A stretch of 64,000 bases of DNA from Nemertoderma westbladi. Taxonomy: Eukaryota > Xenacoelomorpha > Nemertodermatida > Nemertodermatidae. Position 1 is the first letter of the stretch. Each line of letters opens with the position of its first letter. The notes beneath the pieces were generated by a model, which saw only the letters and a program-made list of their open reading frames with translations, did not search any database and had not been told where the DNA came from. Shown here in pieces: positions 10,961 to 23,800 of this stretch. The translations under genes were made by a program, and so were the position numbers. The DNA lies in NCBI GenBank assembly GCA_032718475.1, contig JAUCBJ010000147.1, forward strand, positions 1 through 64,000, written 5' to 3'.

Positions 10961-13900
10961 AAGGCCCTCCCTATCTTTGAGGAGATGCCTTCTTTTTTTA
11001 CTATTGTATGTATAATGCAGATATTGATATATTATTCGAATTCCTAGAACTTTTAATTCCTGTAAAGCTAACCTAGCATTGCTAATTATCTTGCACAAAA
11101 TATAATGAAAGTATTATTTATTTCAGATGTAAAATTTAGAATTAAAGGAAACTGCAGCAGTCAAGAAGAATATAAGAAGAGCGGGCTCGCAAGTATTATT
11201 CTGGAGAGCGGCTGTAGATAATATGCAGCCGGCAGCCGCCACTATAGCCTACAAACTTTGGTTGGATGTGGCAGCAATTTGTAAATTGGGCTTTCAATTT
11301 TTATTGCAAGTGTGCGAACAAGGACTGTGATAACGTGTTGTTATTAAATATATTATCAAACATTCAACTAAAAGTAATTACTGCAAATGCAGAAGTTGTT
11401 TCATCGACATTCTTTCACCTTTCATTTCACAGTCCACTGGTAATACCGGACATCACCTTACAGAAAGAACATCTCAGTTTGGGTAACCACTGCTACAGTA
11501 CTTCGAAAAGGATAAACCTGCGCCATTCTGTCCATAAATGCGTCGGCCACAAAGTCCACATTCAAATTAACATATTTCCAACATATTTTCCACCAGTTCT
11601 TGAGGATACATGTCTAGCGAGAGTTAGGGTGCTGACAGCATATTATATTCCTGACAGACAGGTATGTCGGTGCATTACTTGGCCACAGTGATGAGCTCCA
11701 AATTGCACACCGAGCCTTGTATGTATTACAACTTCACCACCAGTAACAGTGTTTGCCATAACACTGCAATGTTACAAAATTTGTAACTCATAACTGCAAA
11801 CATAATCCTTATTCCTTACATTTTTATTTTCTCAAGCTTGGTTTCTCCTTATTTATGATTGATCAGTGTCTAAATAGATAAATATACCCCTGTGTGTTAA
11901 TTCATTATTGTTGCTATGTAAAACATCTGTCGTTAAGATAAATAGTGTTCTAGAAAAAATTGCTCAATGCGGACTATGTGAAATATAACATAATTTCAAA
12001 TGGTTTATACAAGTTAACACTTTCAGCAAAAAAAACTGCAGTCATACCCAATTTGAACGGTGGTCGGTACTGTCTACTTGACTAAAAGCTATACTAGTAC
12101 CCACAAGATAGCATGTAAAAAGCTATAAGTCATTTTTTCTAACCAAAATAATAAACGAACACTTTTTAACAATTGAGGGAAAGGAGCTGGTTACATTAGC
12201 GCCAGGATTTTCTAAACAAAACAATATTGCTAGAGTAGGCCTTTGCAGGCTGTAGGCATGGTATAATACAGTATATATCACAATATAGTCGTGGTAAATT
12301 ACAACAGAAATCGAGACAGCCGGAAGTACTTAATGCTGCGCAGTACCGAAACTATACTCTTTGCTCTGGTTCCGCGTCATTACCTAAGACTCAGCATCAG
12401 CACCACATAACCAAAGTCCGCAAGGGGTGTAAACGCAACGCCGACAACCGACTACCGACAACCAACGCCGACAACCATTAAAGCTAATTAATGTTATTTA
12501 TTAATTGAGGGAAAGGAACAGGTTACAGTGGAAGGTTATTCTAACCAAAACAATAAACGAGAGTCACGAACTCAGGTTCGTGATATTTTCATATTTACTG
12601 TTGTCGGCAGTGGTTGTCGGCGTAGCGTTTACACCCGTCCGCACGCCTATAATGACGCGTTACCTATACATACTATACTGTAATACCGATAACGGTACTA
12701 CTAAAAACAGGACAACAGTAGTAGGAACTGGTATCGGGACATAATGAGTAAAAAAGCAAAAAAAGGTGTTACTGTATAATGAGTAAAAAAAAAGGGGTCA
12801 TAAAAAAATATTTTTATAATTTATTAAACAATAATTGTACAGACGGTAGGTACTTTGCCCAATGTTTCGTTTTTCATTCCTAAACTAACTGCCTTGGATA
12901 GGCGTGTGATTTATTACAGCACATTGATAGCAATAATGGATCCGTCCATTGCAAACTTGGGGCAAACTTGTAACTTTTATTTGTATCCTAGCTATTGTAT
13001 ATTTACTGTTTCGAGTTTTAATTTCCATGGACATCCGACCCGACACCCCGTCGCCGCCGCCAGCTGCTCGTGCTCGACAAGTTCTAACGAATTCTGAAAG
13101 TATTTAAAGCAGTCGAATAGGGTTGGCAGGTTGGTGCGCGAAAAAATTGTTAGGCTAGAAACAATTGGCACAGAAATTTTGTTGAGAACTAACCCTATTC
13201 GCAATTCTTTCCATTGCTAAAAGTATCATCAATATTTACATAACAACCTGGTTTATTGGATAATGTAAACTTTTATTCGGCCCAGATGGTCAGGAATTAC
13301 GCTTTAAGTTTGACGAATTATTTCCTGTGCGTTTTCTCTTCCAGAGCCAGAACTACAGTACTCAAGCCCAAGGCAATGTATTAAACCACAACACCATCAT
13401 TAATAGAAACGCAAATAGTACAGTATAATAAACACCCCATAAACAAGCGTAGAGTGATTATTGTTATTATTGTTATATTGTTATTATAAAACTTTTATAA
13501 TTTATTGTATTGTTCAGGATGTGGACATAAATGGGCATAATATTTCCCATTCTGTATGCCTAACTGTGCTTCTTTGCAGATTATCGTGCGTGTGTGCTGT
13601 GCAGTTTTACTGCCCCACAATGCCTAATCTAAAATCACATACCGGTACGGCAGTACGGCGGTACCCAGGTACCGCGGTGCCATGCTGCCATGCATACGGC
13701 TGTATGGATAATTCTCCATACCATAGGCTGATAGGAGTCTATTTATTACTGTATTACAGTATTAGGCCTACTGTATTAGCTGATTCTGTGATTAGGGCAA
13801 CATACTGCAGTACTGACATACGCAAATCCGCTCTATAGCAGATTTTGACCCCTTCATCTGTATACAGTAATAATAAACAAAAGTCATTAGGCCTAGAACT

Positions 13901-14285
13901 GCCATACAGGTTAGGCCTACAGTTTTATTTTAGAAAGTAATCATCTGTTATACAGTTATATGTTATAGGCTGATAGGCCTACTATAATTAGGCAGTTAGG
14001 TACCGGTAGATTTTCCTCTAGACTTCTAGTGGCTAGAGAGGGATGCATTGTTTGATTGTGTCAAAAATCCGGAATAATAATTAAAAATAGGCCTCTATCA
14101 TGGAATAGGCCTACTCCATGCCTCTATACAATAATAATGTATTCCGGAATTATTACCAACAATAGTTTCTAGGCCTACTCCATGTCAGCCTGTACTCTAC
14201 ATTCTGACAATACATACCGGTAGCAGCATCTGAGCGTAGAGTTAAAGATTTATAGCCCCTTTATAAGCATATTTATAATCGGATA
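10961..14285. other. region upstream of PARP1 copy 1; no firm gene
   Basis: No gene is supported with confidence. It holds an imperfect inverted repeat (about 12,420-12,475 with 12,598-12,645, built on CCGACAACC/GGTTGTCGG), copies of the TTCTAACCAAAA repeat, a stray 34-bp unit, and a cluster of TAGGCCTA palindromes at 13.76-14.17 kb just before PARP1. Its equivalent in copy 2 is about 25,413-29,071. Confidence 0.5.
11266..11691 (+). CDS. uncharacterised 141-codon ORF (doubtful)
   Basis: An ATG-started ORF with a Cys-rich segment (YCKCANKDCDN), which could be a zinc-binding knuckle, and no recognisable domain beyond it. Composition is Leu/His/Cys-rich without strong coding character. It could be an exon, a transposon fragment or chance. 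It is repeated unchanged at 25,718-26,143 by the duplication, so its conservation there says nothing about function. Confidence 0.2.
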   Translation: MWQQFVNWAFNFYCKCANKDCDNVLLLNILSNIQLKVITANAEVVSSTFFHLSFHSPLVIPDITLQKEHLSLGNHCYSTSKRINLRHSVHKCVGHKVHIQINIFPTYFPPVLEDTCLARVRVLTAYYIPDRQVCRCITWPQ

Positions 14286-17200
14286 ATGGCGCCAGAATAT
14301 CCGTTTAAAGCGGAATACGCTAAAAGCGGTAGAGCTTCTTGCAAAGGGTGCAAGGAAGGAATCGGTCAAGGAGTCCTGAGGTTGGCTATCATGGTCCAGT
14401 CGCCATTCTTCGACGGCCGCCAGGCGAACTGGTACCATCAAAAGTGCTTCTTTAAGAAGCAGAAGCCCAAACACCACACCGTAATCGAGGGGTTTGCAAA
14501 TCTCCGCTGGGATGACCAAGAAAAAATAAAAGAGAGCATAGGAGATACGGGCGTTCCAGAACCTCAAGCGTCCACAATTAAGAAAGGCAAAGCGAAAAGT
14601 AAAACAAAGGAGGTTAAAACTGATTCCAACGGGATGGTAGTTGCGTTTCTAACAGAGTTTCATGTGGAATATTCAAAGTCAAGTCGGGCTTTATGTCGGG
14701 TGTGTGACAACCCCATCATAAAGAAGGAGGTTAGAATGTCCAAGAAGGAAGCGGATGCGCGTTATGGGATGCTCGATGCTTGGCATCATGTCGAGTGTTT
14801 CGCGGAGAATTTAGACGAACTCGGATTCACCTACAATATAGCGGATGTGGATGGTTTCACGGCTTTAACAGAAGACGATCGTAATAAATTGCTTTCTGTT
14901 CTGCCGTCTACAAATAAAGTCGTAGTTGGGTCTAAACGAAAGCCAACTGTGGAAAAGGATATACCGATAGTGAAAAAACCAAAACCAGCACTTTCTGCAA
15001 TGGATAAAAAGTTAAAAGAACAGAGCAGTTTATTGTGGGGTATCAAAGATGCCTTACAAGCCGCCCTTTCTGGCCCTCAGATGAAGAGTTTACTGGCCCA
15101 TAATAGTCAGTATGTGCCTGTGACTGGACAGGCGGCTGACGCCTGTGTCGATATGCTCGCATTCGGACCTCTGGAGCCTTGTGGTCAGTGCACCACAGAC
15201 GGTCTGGTCAGTCTGCTAGATGGGGCGGATGGGTATAAATGTCATGGGCAAATCTCAGAATGGACCAAATGTTTCTACAGGACGCAGAGTCCTGCAAGAA
15301 GATCCAACTTCTCTATCCCCAAGGGTCTGCGTTTCTGCGAATATTTGAAGGACTTTAAGTTTAAGAAGAGAGAGCGGTTGTTCCCTGTGGGGGTTGGATT
15401 GACGACTAACGAAGCACCGGTGCGATCCTCTTCAAGCGTTCCCGCTCCCGAGACCGGGAAACCGCTACGTGGCTGCGCAATATCTATCCTGGGGAAACTC
15501 ACAAAAACCAAAGCCACTGTGAAACAGTCCGTGGAGAATCTTGGAGGGCGACTTCAGGATAAAATAGACGGAAGTCTCGTGGGAATACTCTCTAGCGAAG
15601 CCGAGTTGGAGAAAATGTCCCGCAAGATGAAAGCCGCCAAAGAGTTCGAAGTTAATATCATTTCTATCGACTTTCTGGAAGCTGTGGAAAAGAAGGAAGA
15701 TGCCGAAACTGTAGCTAACCTGGTAGAGAAGCACACGATTAGCGAATGGAAGTCAGACCCCACGTCGAAAATAAAGAAGGTTGAAGTTAAGAGCTTATTA
15801 AAAAAGCAGAAGAGTAGAGAAGAGAAGATGTTTAAGAGTTCAGTGAAGTCGTTGAAGGTAACGGTGAAGGGTGGGGCTGCGGTGGACCCTGAGTCGGGAC
15901 TGGAAGACAATGGACAGGTACTGAAGGACATGAACGGGCTACACACCGCCGTGCTGGGGAAGGTAGACTTAGTACAGGGTCAAAACAGTTACTACAAACT
16001 TCAGGTGATAGAGAAGGAACGGGGAGGACCCAAGTGGAATGTGTTCCGTTCCTGGGGACGGGTTGGAACTACGATAGGCGGCTCGAGGGTCGACACTTTT
16101 GGCTCGAAACTCGAGGCCAAACAGTTCTTCCAGGAGCATTACTTAGAGAAGTCGGGTAATAATTGGGCGGATCGGGATAATTTCGTGAAGAAACCGCGGT
16201 GTTTCTTCCCGTTGGACATCGATTACTCCACGCAAGAGGATGACAACGAGTCATCTGCGCGACTACGGGACTCTGGGAGCGAGTCCAAGCTGGCAAAACC
16301 CATCCAGGACATCGTGAAAATGATATTCGATATCGAGACAATGAAGAAAACCTTGGTTGAGTTTGAGATAGACCTTGAAAAAATGCCACTGGGTAAATTG
16401 TCCAAAAAGCATATTGAGGGCGCTTACGTTGTGCTGACGGAGTTGCAAGGGATACTCACTGACGATAACCCGGGAGGAAGACAAGTGAAACTCATCGACG
16501 CTTCCAATCGCTTCTACACGCTGATTCCGCACTCATTCGGCCTCGAGCAAATCCCCTTGTTGGACACAGAGGAATCGATAAAAGAGAAAACTGCAATGCT
16601 GGATAACCTCCTGGAGATGGAGGTCGCTTATAGTCTACTGAAAGGTACTAAGGTGGAGGCCGGCACTGACCCAATGGATGCTCATTATAATAAGTTGAAG
16701 TGCGAGATGGGAGTTGTAGATAAAGAGAGTGAAACTTTCAGTATGATCAAGGAATTCATCACCAACACTCATGCCAAGACACACTCCGGATACACGTTGG
16801 AGTTATTAGACGCTTTTGAGATTCAGCGCCAAGGCGAGGCACAGCGTTTCAAGCCGTTTAAGGACCTCCCTAATCGCAAGCTGTTGTGGCACGGCTCTCG
16901 CGTTACCAATTACGCCGGTATCCTATCGCAAGGCCTCCGTATCGCTCCTCCCGAGGCTCCATCCACCGGATACATGTTCGGTAAGGGGATCTACTTCGCC
17001 GATATGGTGTCCAAATCGGCCAACTACTGCTCCACTTCCCCTTCCGCTAACACCGCTCTCATGTTGTTATGCGATGTAGCGCTCGGTAATATGATGGAGA
17101 AGACGCAGGCCCATTACGTCGACAAGCTGCCCAAAGGGAAACACTCGATGAAGGGTTGTGGGAGAACCTGCCCCGATCCCAAACAGGATAGGGTCATAGA

Positions 17201-17357
17201 CGGAGGTGTAGTCGTCCCCATGGGAACGTCTTTCAATACAGGTACCACGAACTCTAGTCTACTGTACAACGAGTATATTGTCTACGATGTCGGCCAAGTG
17301 TCCATGAAGTACCTCCTGAAACTAAAGTTCAACTATAAAAATTTGTACGGATTTTAA
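14286..17357 (+). CDS. PARP1: poly(ADP-ribose) polymerase 1, copy 1
   Basis: This 1023-aa nuclear enzyme binds DNA breaks and uses NAD+ to build poly(ADP-ribose) on itself and on chromatin. All standard PARP1 domains are present in order. Zinc finger 1: C19, C22, H51, C54. Zinc finger 2: C137, C140, H168, C171. A basic KRK...KKPKP nuclear signal near 215-235. Zn3/PADR1 with CGQC and further Cys near 295-330. BRCT about 388-475. WGR about 545-650 (FRSWGRVGT). Helical regulatory domain about 670-800. Catalytic domain with the H-Y-E triad H869, Y903, E996. Length matches the usual about 1014 aa. The start has a good context (A at -3, G at +4). The reading frame is unbroken by introns, unlike vertebrate PARP1. 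The DEVD caspase site between fingers 2 and 3 in vertebrates is not present. The protein is identical to copy 2. Confidence 0.97.
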   Translation: MAPEYPFKAEYAKSGRASCKGCKEGIGQGVLRLAIMVQSPFFDGRQANWYHQKCFFKKQKPKHHTVIEGFANLRWDDQEKIKESIGDTGVPEPQASTIKKGKAKSKTKEVKTDSNGMVVAFLTEFHVEYSKSSRALCRVCDNPIIKKEVRMSKKEADARYGMLDAWHHVECFAENLDELGFTYNIADVDGFTALTEDDRNKLLSVLPSTNKVVVGSKRKPTVEKDIPIVKKPKPALSAMDKKLKEQSSLLWGIKDALQAALSGPQMKSLLAHNSQYVPVTGQAADACVDMLAFGPLEPCGQCTTDGLVSLLDGADGYKCHGQISEWTKCFYRTQSPARRSNFSIPKGLRFCEYLKDFKFKKRERLFPVGVGLTTNEAPVRSSSSVPAPETGKPLRGCAISILGKLTKTKATVKQSVENLGGRLQDKIDGSLVGILSSEAELEKMSRKMKAAKEFEVNIISIDFLEAVEKKEDAETVANLVEKHTISEWKSDPTSKIKKVEVKSLLKKQKSREEKMFKSSVKSLKVTVKGGAAVDPESGLEDNGQVLKDMNGLHTAVLGKVDLVQGQNSYYKLQVIEKERGGPKWNVFRSWGRVGTTIGGSRVDTFGSKLEAKQFFQEHYLEKSGNNWADRDNFVKKPRCFFPLDIDYSTQEDDNESSARLRDSGSESKLAKPIQDIVKMIFDIETMKKTLVEFEIDLEKMPLGKLSKKHIEGAYVVLTELQGILTDDNPGGRQVKLIDASNRFYTLIPHSFGLEQIPLLDTEESIKEKTAMLDNLLEMEVAYSLLKGTKVEAGTDPMDAHYNKLKCEMGVVDKESETFSMIKEFITNTHAKTHSGYTLELLDAFEIQRQGEAQRFKPFKDLPNRKLLWHGSRVTNYAGILSQGLRIAPPEAPSTGYMFGKGIYFADMVSKSANYCSTSPSANTALMLLCDVALGNMMEKTQAHYVDKLPKGKHSMKGCGRTCPDPKQDRVIDGGVVVPMGTSFNTGTTNSSLLYNEYIVYDVGQVSMKYLLKLKFNYKNLYGF

Positions 17358-19822
17358 TTCTCTGGAAATATAGTTTCTTGAAGGGCGTCGAAACTCATAT
17401 AACCTACGACCACACACTTACTCCCCGACTGTCTCCATTAACCGGGAGGTTAAATACAGGTTTAGCAGTTTTAAACTTACTTGTCCGGGAATCGTGCTTC
17501 CTTTACTTTAAACCTGTGGTCAATCAGTCGAACTTTGTATAGTAAATATGAACTTGTAACGATTTGCCTCGGTATTTTAATACCCCGGTAATACAAAGAT
17601 TCTACGAATTAATCATAATGAAACTGTGATTGACCGATTGTTTGAAATCGGCAGAACTCCTTAAAAACTAAATAGTACCGGTACATTATTTTAAATAAGA
17701 TATTATTATACCTATCTCTATAATCTATACAGCCTATATATCTCGTACATTATACCTATATTATCGATCATAATATGATTTACTAACTTTAAAAATATAT
17801 TTAAATGTTTCAATAATTAGTGCGGGTGGGGGGGGGGGGGGTGGTCATTGCTCGCTATGGATATAACCTACGTAAAATAGACTGAGAAGACCTGTGTAAT
17901 ATTGTTTCTAATCTATATGCATTGTATTAAGGTTTTAATTACGAATTCAGTTTTTCATCAGCAATCGTTTCCAAATGTTACAATTTATGATTAAATCTTA
18001 ACTTTACTTTTGCAATGTGAAGAAAATTGGCCTAATTAGAGACGATATTTTTTTGGAAAAAAAGTTTATCTAGAACAAAGTAAATATTATTCGGAAAGCT
18101 CAGAGTCTGCGGAATTCAATTTATAGTATCATCGGAGCTTAATAAAATGTTATTAAACACTGCCTAACTTTCTGTTAACAACTTCCTGTAAATAAACAAT
18201 AATTATTCCAACAGATTTTCTAATAATCGCATCGCGTGAGACATTTCCTTGCCTAATTTTTGTTGGGCACAGCTTTGCAAAGTCGGCAATGATGTCCAAG
18301 TGGATCGAACTGGTGACCTCCGGGTTGGAAATCTGACGCAATAACCATTCAGCTAGCGGTTCAGGTAAAAGATAGACCTGGAAATACTACCTGATACCTT
18401 GTATGTCCGCGTTTTACCTCCTCATGGCCTTACACCTGTTTTTCCTTGCCTGTAGCTATAACGAGAATGCGGTTACAAATAGAGGCCATTTTTTGGTATT
18501 CATGATACTACCAATACCAAAACCACATTGCAATGGCGGCGCAGGAGCACTTAGTGAGAAGTGCGACCGAGTTATCATAAAAAAAAGAAGCAAAGACAAT
18601 TTCGGAACTGTTAATCGTTAATCGGAGCAGTTTAGTACGGTACGGCTATTCCAGATTTATTAATGGTGATTGAATTGTTCGTTTTAATGTAGTGTTAATG
18701 TAATAGAACAATGAAAATCAGTATGTTATTGTTTGCCATATTTTTTGGTATTATTTTTATTAATGTAGGCCTATATACTCTTTCTTGTAATAACTTTTCT
18801 CTGCTGACTACGCTAAATTTTAGTAAGGTTGTTCCTATAAGCTTTGTATTCCGATAGTTTTGGCGGCCGTTTGACTTTGCCATTAATATATAATATTAGT
18901 ATATTATAATATTAAAATATAATATTAATTTCTATAATAATTTATAATTAGTATAAAAGCCGTTAACATTCCAGGGTGTACTTTTATAGGTCCGCCATAT
19001 GTTTCAAGTAGTCTGTATGATGTACTGTACTGTTGGTAACAGTCACATAAAAATCCAGGTTATATGGTTACGAGATCCCAGTTCCGGTTTATAGTTAGTT
19101 TTTAATTACTTGTAGTCAGTATCAGCTAGTGTTACATAAGAGAGCAACTTAATGAATTATTCTAATTCCAGACTTAACAAGCACCAGATGCAATACCTAT
19201 CATAGTATTTAATGGACACTTTAGCAAACTACACAGTAAACAGTTTACATAACACAATACTTGCGCGATTGTTGCGCGAGTGTTATTGCCTCTTAAACTG
19301 CTGCAAGTGCCGTACAATCGATAATTCCTTTCTATCGTAGTGGCGTAAAACATAGCAGAACACAACTGTCTCTGACCAATATATTCACGAAATCACTTAA
19401 TAGATAGACTAGCATTTTGTTTTTATGACTACAACAGTGTATACATACAGTACTAATATATTAATTCGTAATTTTCTCTTCTTTTATTTTAATTGTCGTA
19501 ATTTTATTACTATCTTCTTTAAATTCGCTATTTTAACGGGCGACCATGTATGTTAATAAATTTCTTATTGTGTTCCATTCGATATTTTATCATATACTTT
19601 GTTATCACATCGTACACAACACACAGCCCACCACGTAAAATTACTAATATTTATATTATGTGTATTTCAGGGTTATCATTCAGTACTGTATTTACATTGT
19701 TTGTGCTCGAGGGTATTTCTTTTATTATTTGTGTAACAACGGTGTACATGTATAATGTATAGCTCTGATGCATGTGTACTGTAAACTATATACATTTGGT
19801 TAATACGCAGTAGATAAATGAG
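17358..19822. other. PARP1 to arrestin-domain gene spacer, copy 1
   Basis: Noncoding. It holds a G14 run at 17,828-17,841 (G13 in copy 2), an A/T difference between copies at 17,512, a possible AATAAA at 18,141, the SINE at about 18,150-18,366, and TAGGCCTA at 18,769. Confidence 0.6.
18150..18366 (-). mobile_element. tRNA-derived SINE, copy 1
   Basis: Reading the minus strand from 18,366, the head is tRNA-like. It has an A-box-like TAGCTGAATGGTTA at about 18,341-18,354 and a B-box-like AGTTCGATCC at about 18,301-18,310, with an anticodon-arm-like stretch between. An unrelated body of about 150 bp follows, ending near an AT-rich tail. This layout is typical of Pol III SINEs. It is not a functional tRNA because the acceptor stem does not pair. 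Confidence 0.5.
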
Positions 19823-20613
19823 ATGGGAGACGAAAATTCGAAACCGATAATTAATGTGACTGTGGAATGTGAAGGAGAGAACACAGTTCTTTGTAAACCA
19901 GGTAGAGTGGTCAATTCTACAACAGTAGCAGTGGAATTATTAATCATAACACCTTGCATCATAATACTTTACAACACCTTGCATCTCCCGCTACTAAATT
20001 TATATTCGGTTGTTTCAATAAATTTCAAAACACGGGAGTTGAACACCGCCTTGAATTGATTCCTAATGTAGGCCTAGGCCTATCATAATTTGAAAATGAA
20101 TTATTAACGGTGCCGCGGAGAGGAAAAAATTCAACTTTAGAACTCAGCTATTCTTCGACAGTTTTCAGATATTGAGATTTTTCCACATTCTTTCTATAAA
20201 ACATGCAGGAACCACATGAATGGTGCCTGAATCGTCCATCTGAACGAAACCCAATATAATGTAAAATAACCATCTGAGTATCAATAACACCAACTAATAG
20301 CGTTGGCCTATATCGCTGTTTGTTTTACAGGTGGCCCCTTATCAATAAGGGGGGAGATAAAGGTATCCGGGAAGCAGTACCGTAGAACCGACATCAGTAA
20401 GCTAACAGTAACATTACACCAAATTACACGAATAACATTCACCGACCCTCCCAGCGGTGTCAAGTACGGGGCCAATGGATACCATATAACCAAGGGAATT
20501 CTCCAGTTAACAGAGGCGGGTAAATGGGACCCTCACAACACAACTATTGGCTACCTGGTTGTCTTGGAAAACGTTACAATGCCTAGTCACGAGGATTCTA
20601 ATTCTAGAATTAG
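19823..20613 (+). pseudogene. arrestin-domain gene, orphaned 5' exons (copy 1)
   Basis: Exon 1 runs from ATG 19,823 to 19,901 and ends before a GTAGAG donor. Exon 2 is 20,331-20,613, between a TTTGTTTTACAG acceptor and a GTAAGT donor. The phases join exactly: exon 1 leaves one base and exon 2 leaves two. Together they encode the arrestin N-domain start, with strands around IRGEIKVSGKQYRR and KLTVTLHQIT. No third exon exists in this copy, because the duplicated segment ends inside the downstream intron. Unless it splices into the next copy or uses a cryptic end, the transcript cannot make a full protein. It is identical to the exons of copy 2. Confidence 0.75.
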
Positions 20614-20869
20614 GTAAGTATGACAATTAAATGACTTACTGAAGTTAATAGCCTACCATATTATATAAAGTTACGAACTGTTGTACATAACAATGATTAC
20701 CATAAGAAAATATTATAATTCAGTAAATTAGTGAAAAATAATACATATTTAGGGCCCTTGCCCTACAATACAATAAGTACTTCGGCCTAATTATATTTGA
20801 TTTAATGACAAGCTGCTAATATTAAAAAATCTTAACAAACTGTAGATGCAAGCGCAACAAATTATATCG

Positions 20870-23800
20870 GAATCTAATAGACCAGTGTTCAGGTGCCATC
20901 TGTCAGCTGATCGGATCTGAATCTACTGGATCAGTGTTCAGGTGCCATCTGTCAGCTGATCGGATCTTAATCTACTGGATCAGTGTTCAGGTGCCATCTG
21001 TCAGCTGATCGGATCTGAATCTACTGGATCAGTGTTCAGGTGCCATCTGTCAGTTGATCGGATCGGAATCTACTGGATCAGTGTTCAGGTGCCATCTGTC
21101 AGCTGATCGGATCTGAATCTACTGGATCAGTGTTCAGGTGCCATCTGTCAGCTGATCGGATCTGAATCTACTGGATCAGTGTTCAGGTGCCATCTGTCAG
21201 TTGATCGGATCGGAATCTACTGGATCAGTGTTCAGGTGCCACCTGTCAGCTGATCGGATCTGAATCTACTGGATCAGTGTTCAGGTGCCATCTGTCAGCT
21301 GATCGGATCTGAATATACTGGGTCAGTGTTCAGGTGCCATCTGTCAGCTGATATGATCTGAATCTACTGGATCAGTGTTCAGGTGCCATCTGTCAGCTGA
21401 TCGGATCTGAATCTACTGGATCAGTGTTCAGGTGTCAGCTGATCGGATCGGAATCTACTGGATCAGTGTTCAGGTGCCATCTGTCAGCTGATCGGTTCTG
21501 AAGCTATTGGATCAGTGTTTAGGTGCCATCTGTCAGATGATCGGATCTGAATCTACTGGATCAGTGTTCAGGTGCCACCTGTCAGCTGATCGGATCTGAA
21601 TCTACTGGATCAGTGTTCAGGTGCCATCTGTCAGCTGATCGGATCTGAATCTACTGGATCAGTTTTCAGGTGCCATCTGTCAGCTGATCGGATCTGAATC
21701 TACTGGATCAGAGTTCAGGTGTCATCTGTCAGCGGATCGGATCTGAATCTACTGGATCAGTGTTCAGGTGCCATCTGTCAGCTGATAGGATCTGAATCTA
21801 CTGGATCAGTGTTCAGGTGCCATCTGTCAGCTGATAGGATCTGAATCTACTGGATCAGTGTTCAGGTGCCATCTGTCAGCTGATCGGATCTGAATCTACT
21901 GGATCAGTGTTCAGGTGCCATCTGTCAGCTGATCGGATCTGAATCTACTGGATCAGTGTTCAGGTGCCATCTGTCAGCTGATAGGATGTGAATCTACATG
22001 ATCAGTGTTCAGGTGCCATCTGTCAGCTGCTCGGATCTGAATCTACTGGATGAGTGTTCAGGTGTCAGCTGATCGGATCTGAATCTACTGGATCAGTGTT
22101 AAGGTGTCTGCTGATCGGATCGGAATCCACTGGATCAATGTTCTGGTGCCATCTGTCAGCTGATCGGATCTGAATCTACTGGATCAGTGTTTAGGTGCCA
22201 TCTGTCAGCTGATCGGATCTGAATCTACTGGATCAGTGTTCAGGTGCCATCTGTCAGCTGATCGGATCTGAATCTACTGGATCAGTGTTCAGGTGCCATC
22301 TGTCAGTTGATCGGATCGGAATCTACTGGATCAGTGTTCAGGTGCCATCTGTCAGTTGATCGGATCGGAATCTACTGGATCAGTGTTCAGGTGCCACCTG
22401 TCAGCTGATCGGATCTGAATCTACTGGATCAGTGTTCAGGTGCCACCTGTCAGCTGATCGGATCTGAATCTACTGGATCAGTGTTCAGGTGCCATCTGTC
22501 AGCTGATCGGATCTGAATCTACTGGATCAGTTTTCAGGTGCCATCTGTCAGCTGATCGGATCTGAATCTACTTGATCAGTGTTCAGGTGCCATCTGTCAG
22601 CTGATCGGATCTGAATCTACTGGATCAGTGTTCAGGTGCCATCTGTCAGCTGATAGGATCTGAATCTACTGGATCAGTGTTCAGGTGCCATCTGTCAGCT
22701 GATAGGATCTGAATCTACTGGATCAGTGTTCAGGTGCCATCTGTCAGCTGATCGGATCTGAATCTACTGGATCAGTGTTCAGGTGCCATCTGTCAGCTGA
22801 TCGGATCTGAATCTACTGGATCAGTGTTCAGGTGCCATCTGTCAGCTGATAGGATCTGAATCTACTGGATCAGTGTTCAGGTGCCATCTGTCAGCTGCTC
22901 GGATCTGAATCTACTGGATGAGTGTTCAGGTGTCAGCTGATCGGATCTGAATCTACTGGATCAGTGTTCAGGTGTCAGCTGATCGGATCGGAATCCACTG
23001 GATCAATGTTCAGGTGCCATCTGTCAGCTGATCGGATCTGAATCTACTGGATCAGTGTTCAGGTGCCATCTGTCAGCTGATAGGATCTGAATCTACTGGA
23101 TCAGTGTTCAGGTGCCATCTGTCAGCTGATAGGATCTGAATCTACTGGATCAGTGTTCAGGTGCCATCTGTCAGCTGATCGGATCTGAATCTACTGGATC
23201 AGTGTTCAGGTGCCATCTGTCAGCTGATCGGATCTGAATCTACTGGATCAGTGTTCAGGTGCCATCTGTCAGCTGATAGGATCTGAATCTACTGGATCAG
23301 TGTTCAGGTGCCATCTGTCAGCTGCTCGGATCTGAATCTACTGGATGAGTGTTCAGGTGTCAGCTGATCGGATCTGAATCTACTGGATCAGTGTTCAGGT
23401 GTCAGCTGATCGGATCGGAATCCACTGGATCAATGTTCAGGTGCCATCTGTCAGCTGATCGGATCTGAATCTACTGGATCAGTGTTCAGGTGCCATCTGT
23501 CAGCTGATCGGATCTGAATCTACTGGATCAGTGTTCAGGTGCCATCTGTCAGCTGATCGGATCTGACTCTACTGGATCAGTGTTCAGGTGCCATCTGTCA
23601 GCGGATAGGATCTGCATCTACTGGATCAGTGTTCAGGTGCCATCTGTCAGCTGATCGGATCTGAATCTACTGGATCAGCGTTCAGGTACCATCTGTCAGC
23701 TGATCGGATCTGAATCTACTGGAGCAGTGTTCAGGTACCATCTGTCAGCTGATAGGATCTGAATCTACTGGATCAGTGTTCAGGTGTCAGCTGATCGGAT

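Noticed and set aside
12505-13838. Several 80-125-codon ORFs upstream of PARP1
   Set aside because: No domain or coding-like composition; they overlap repeats and opposing frames and are most likely chance.
14831-17079. Minus-strand and alternative-frame ORFs within PARP1
   Set aside because: They are shadows of the PARP1 reading frame and recur identically in copy 2 only because of the duplication.
18302-18366. Functional tRNA gene
   Set aside because: A- and B-box-like sequences are present, but the acceptor stem does not pair and SINE-like sequence follows.
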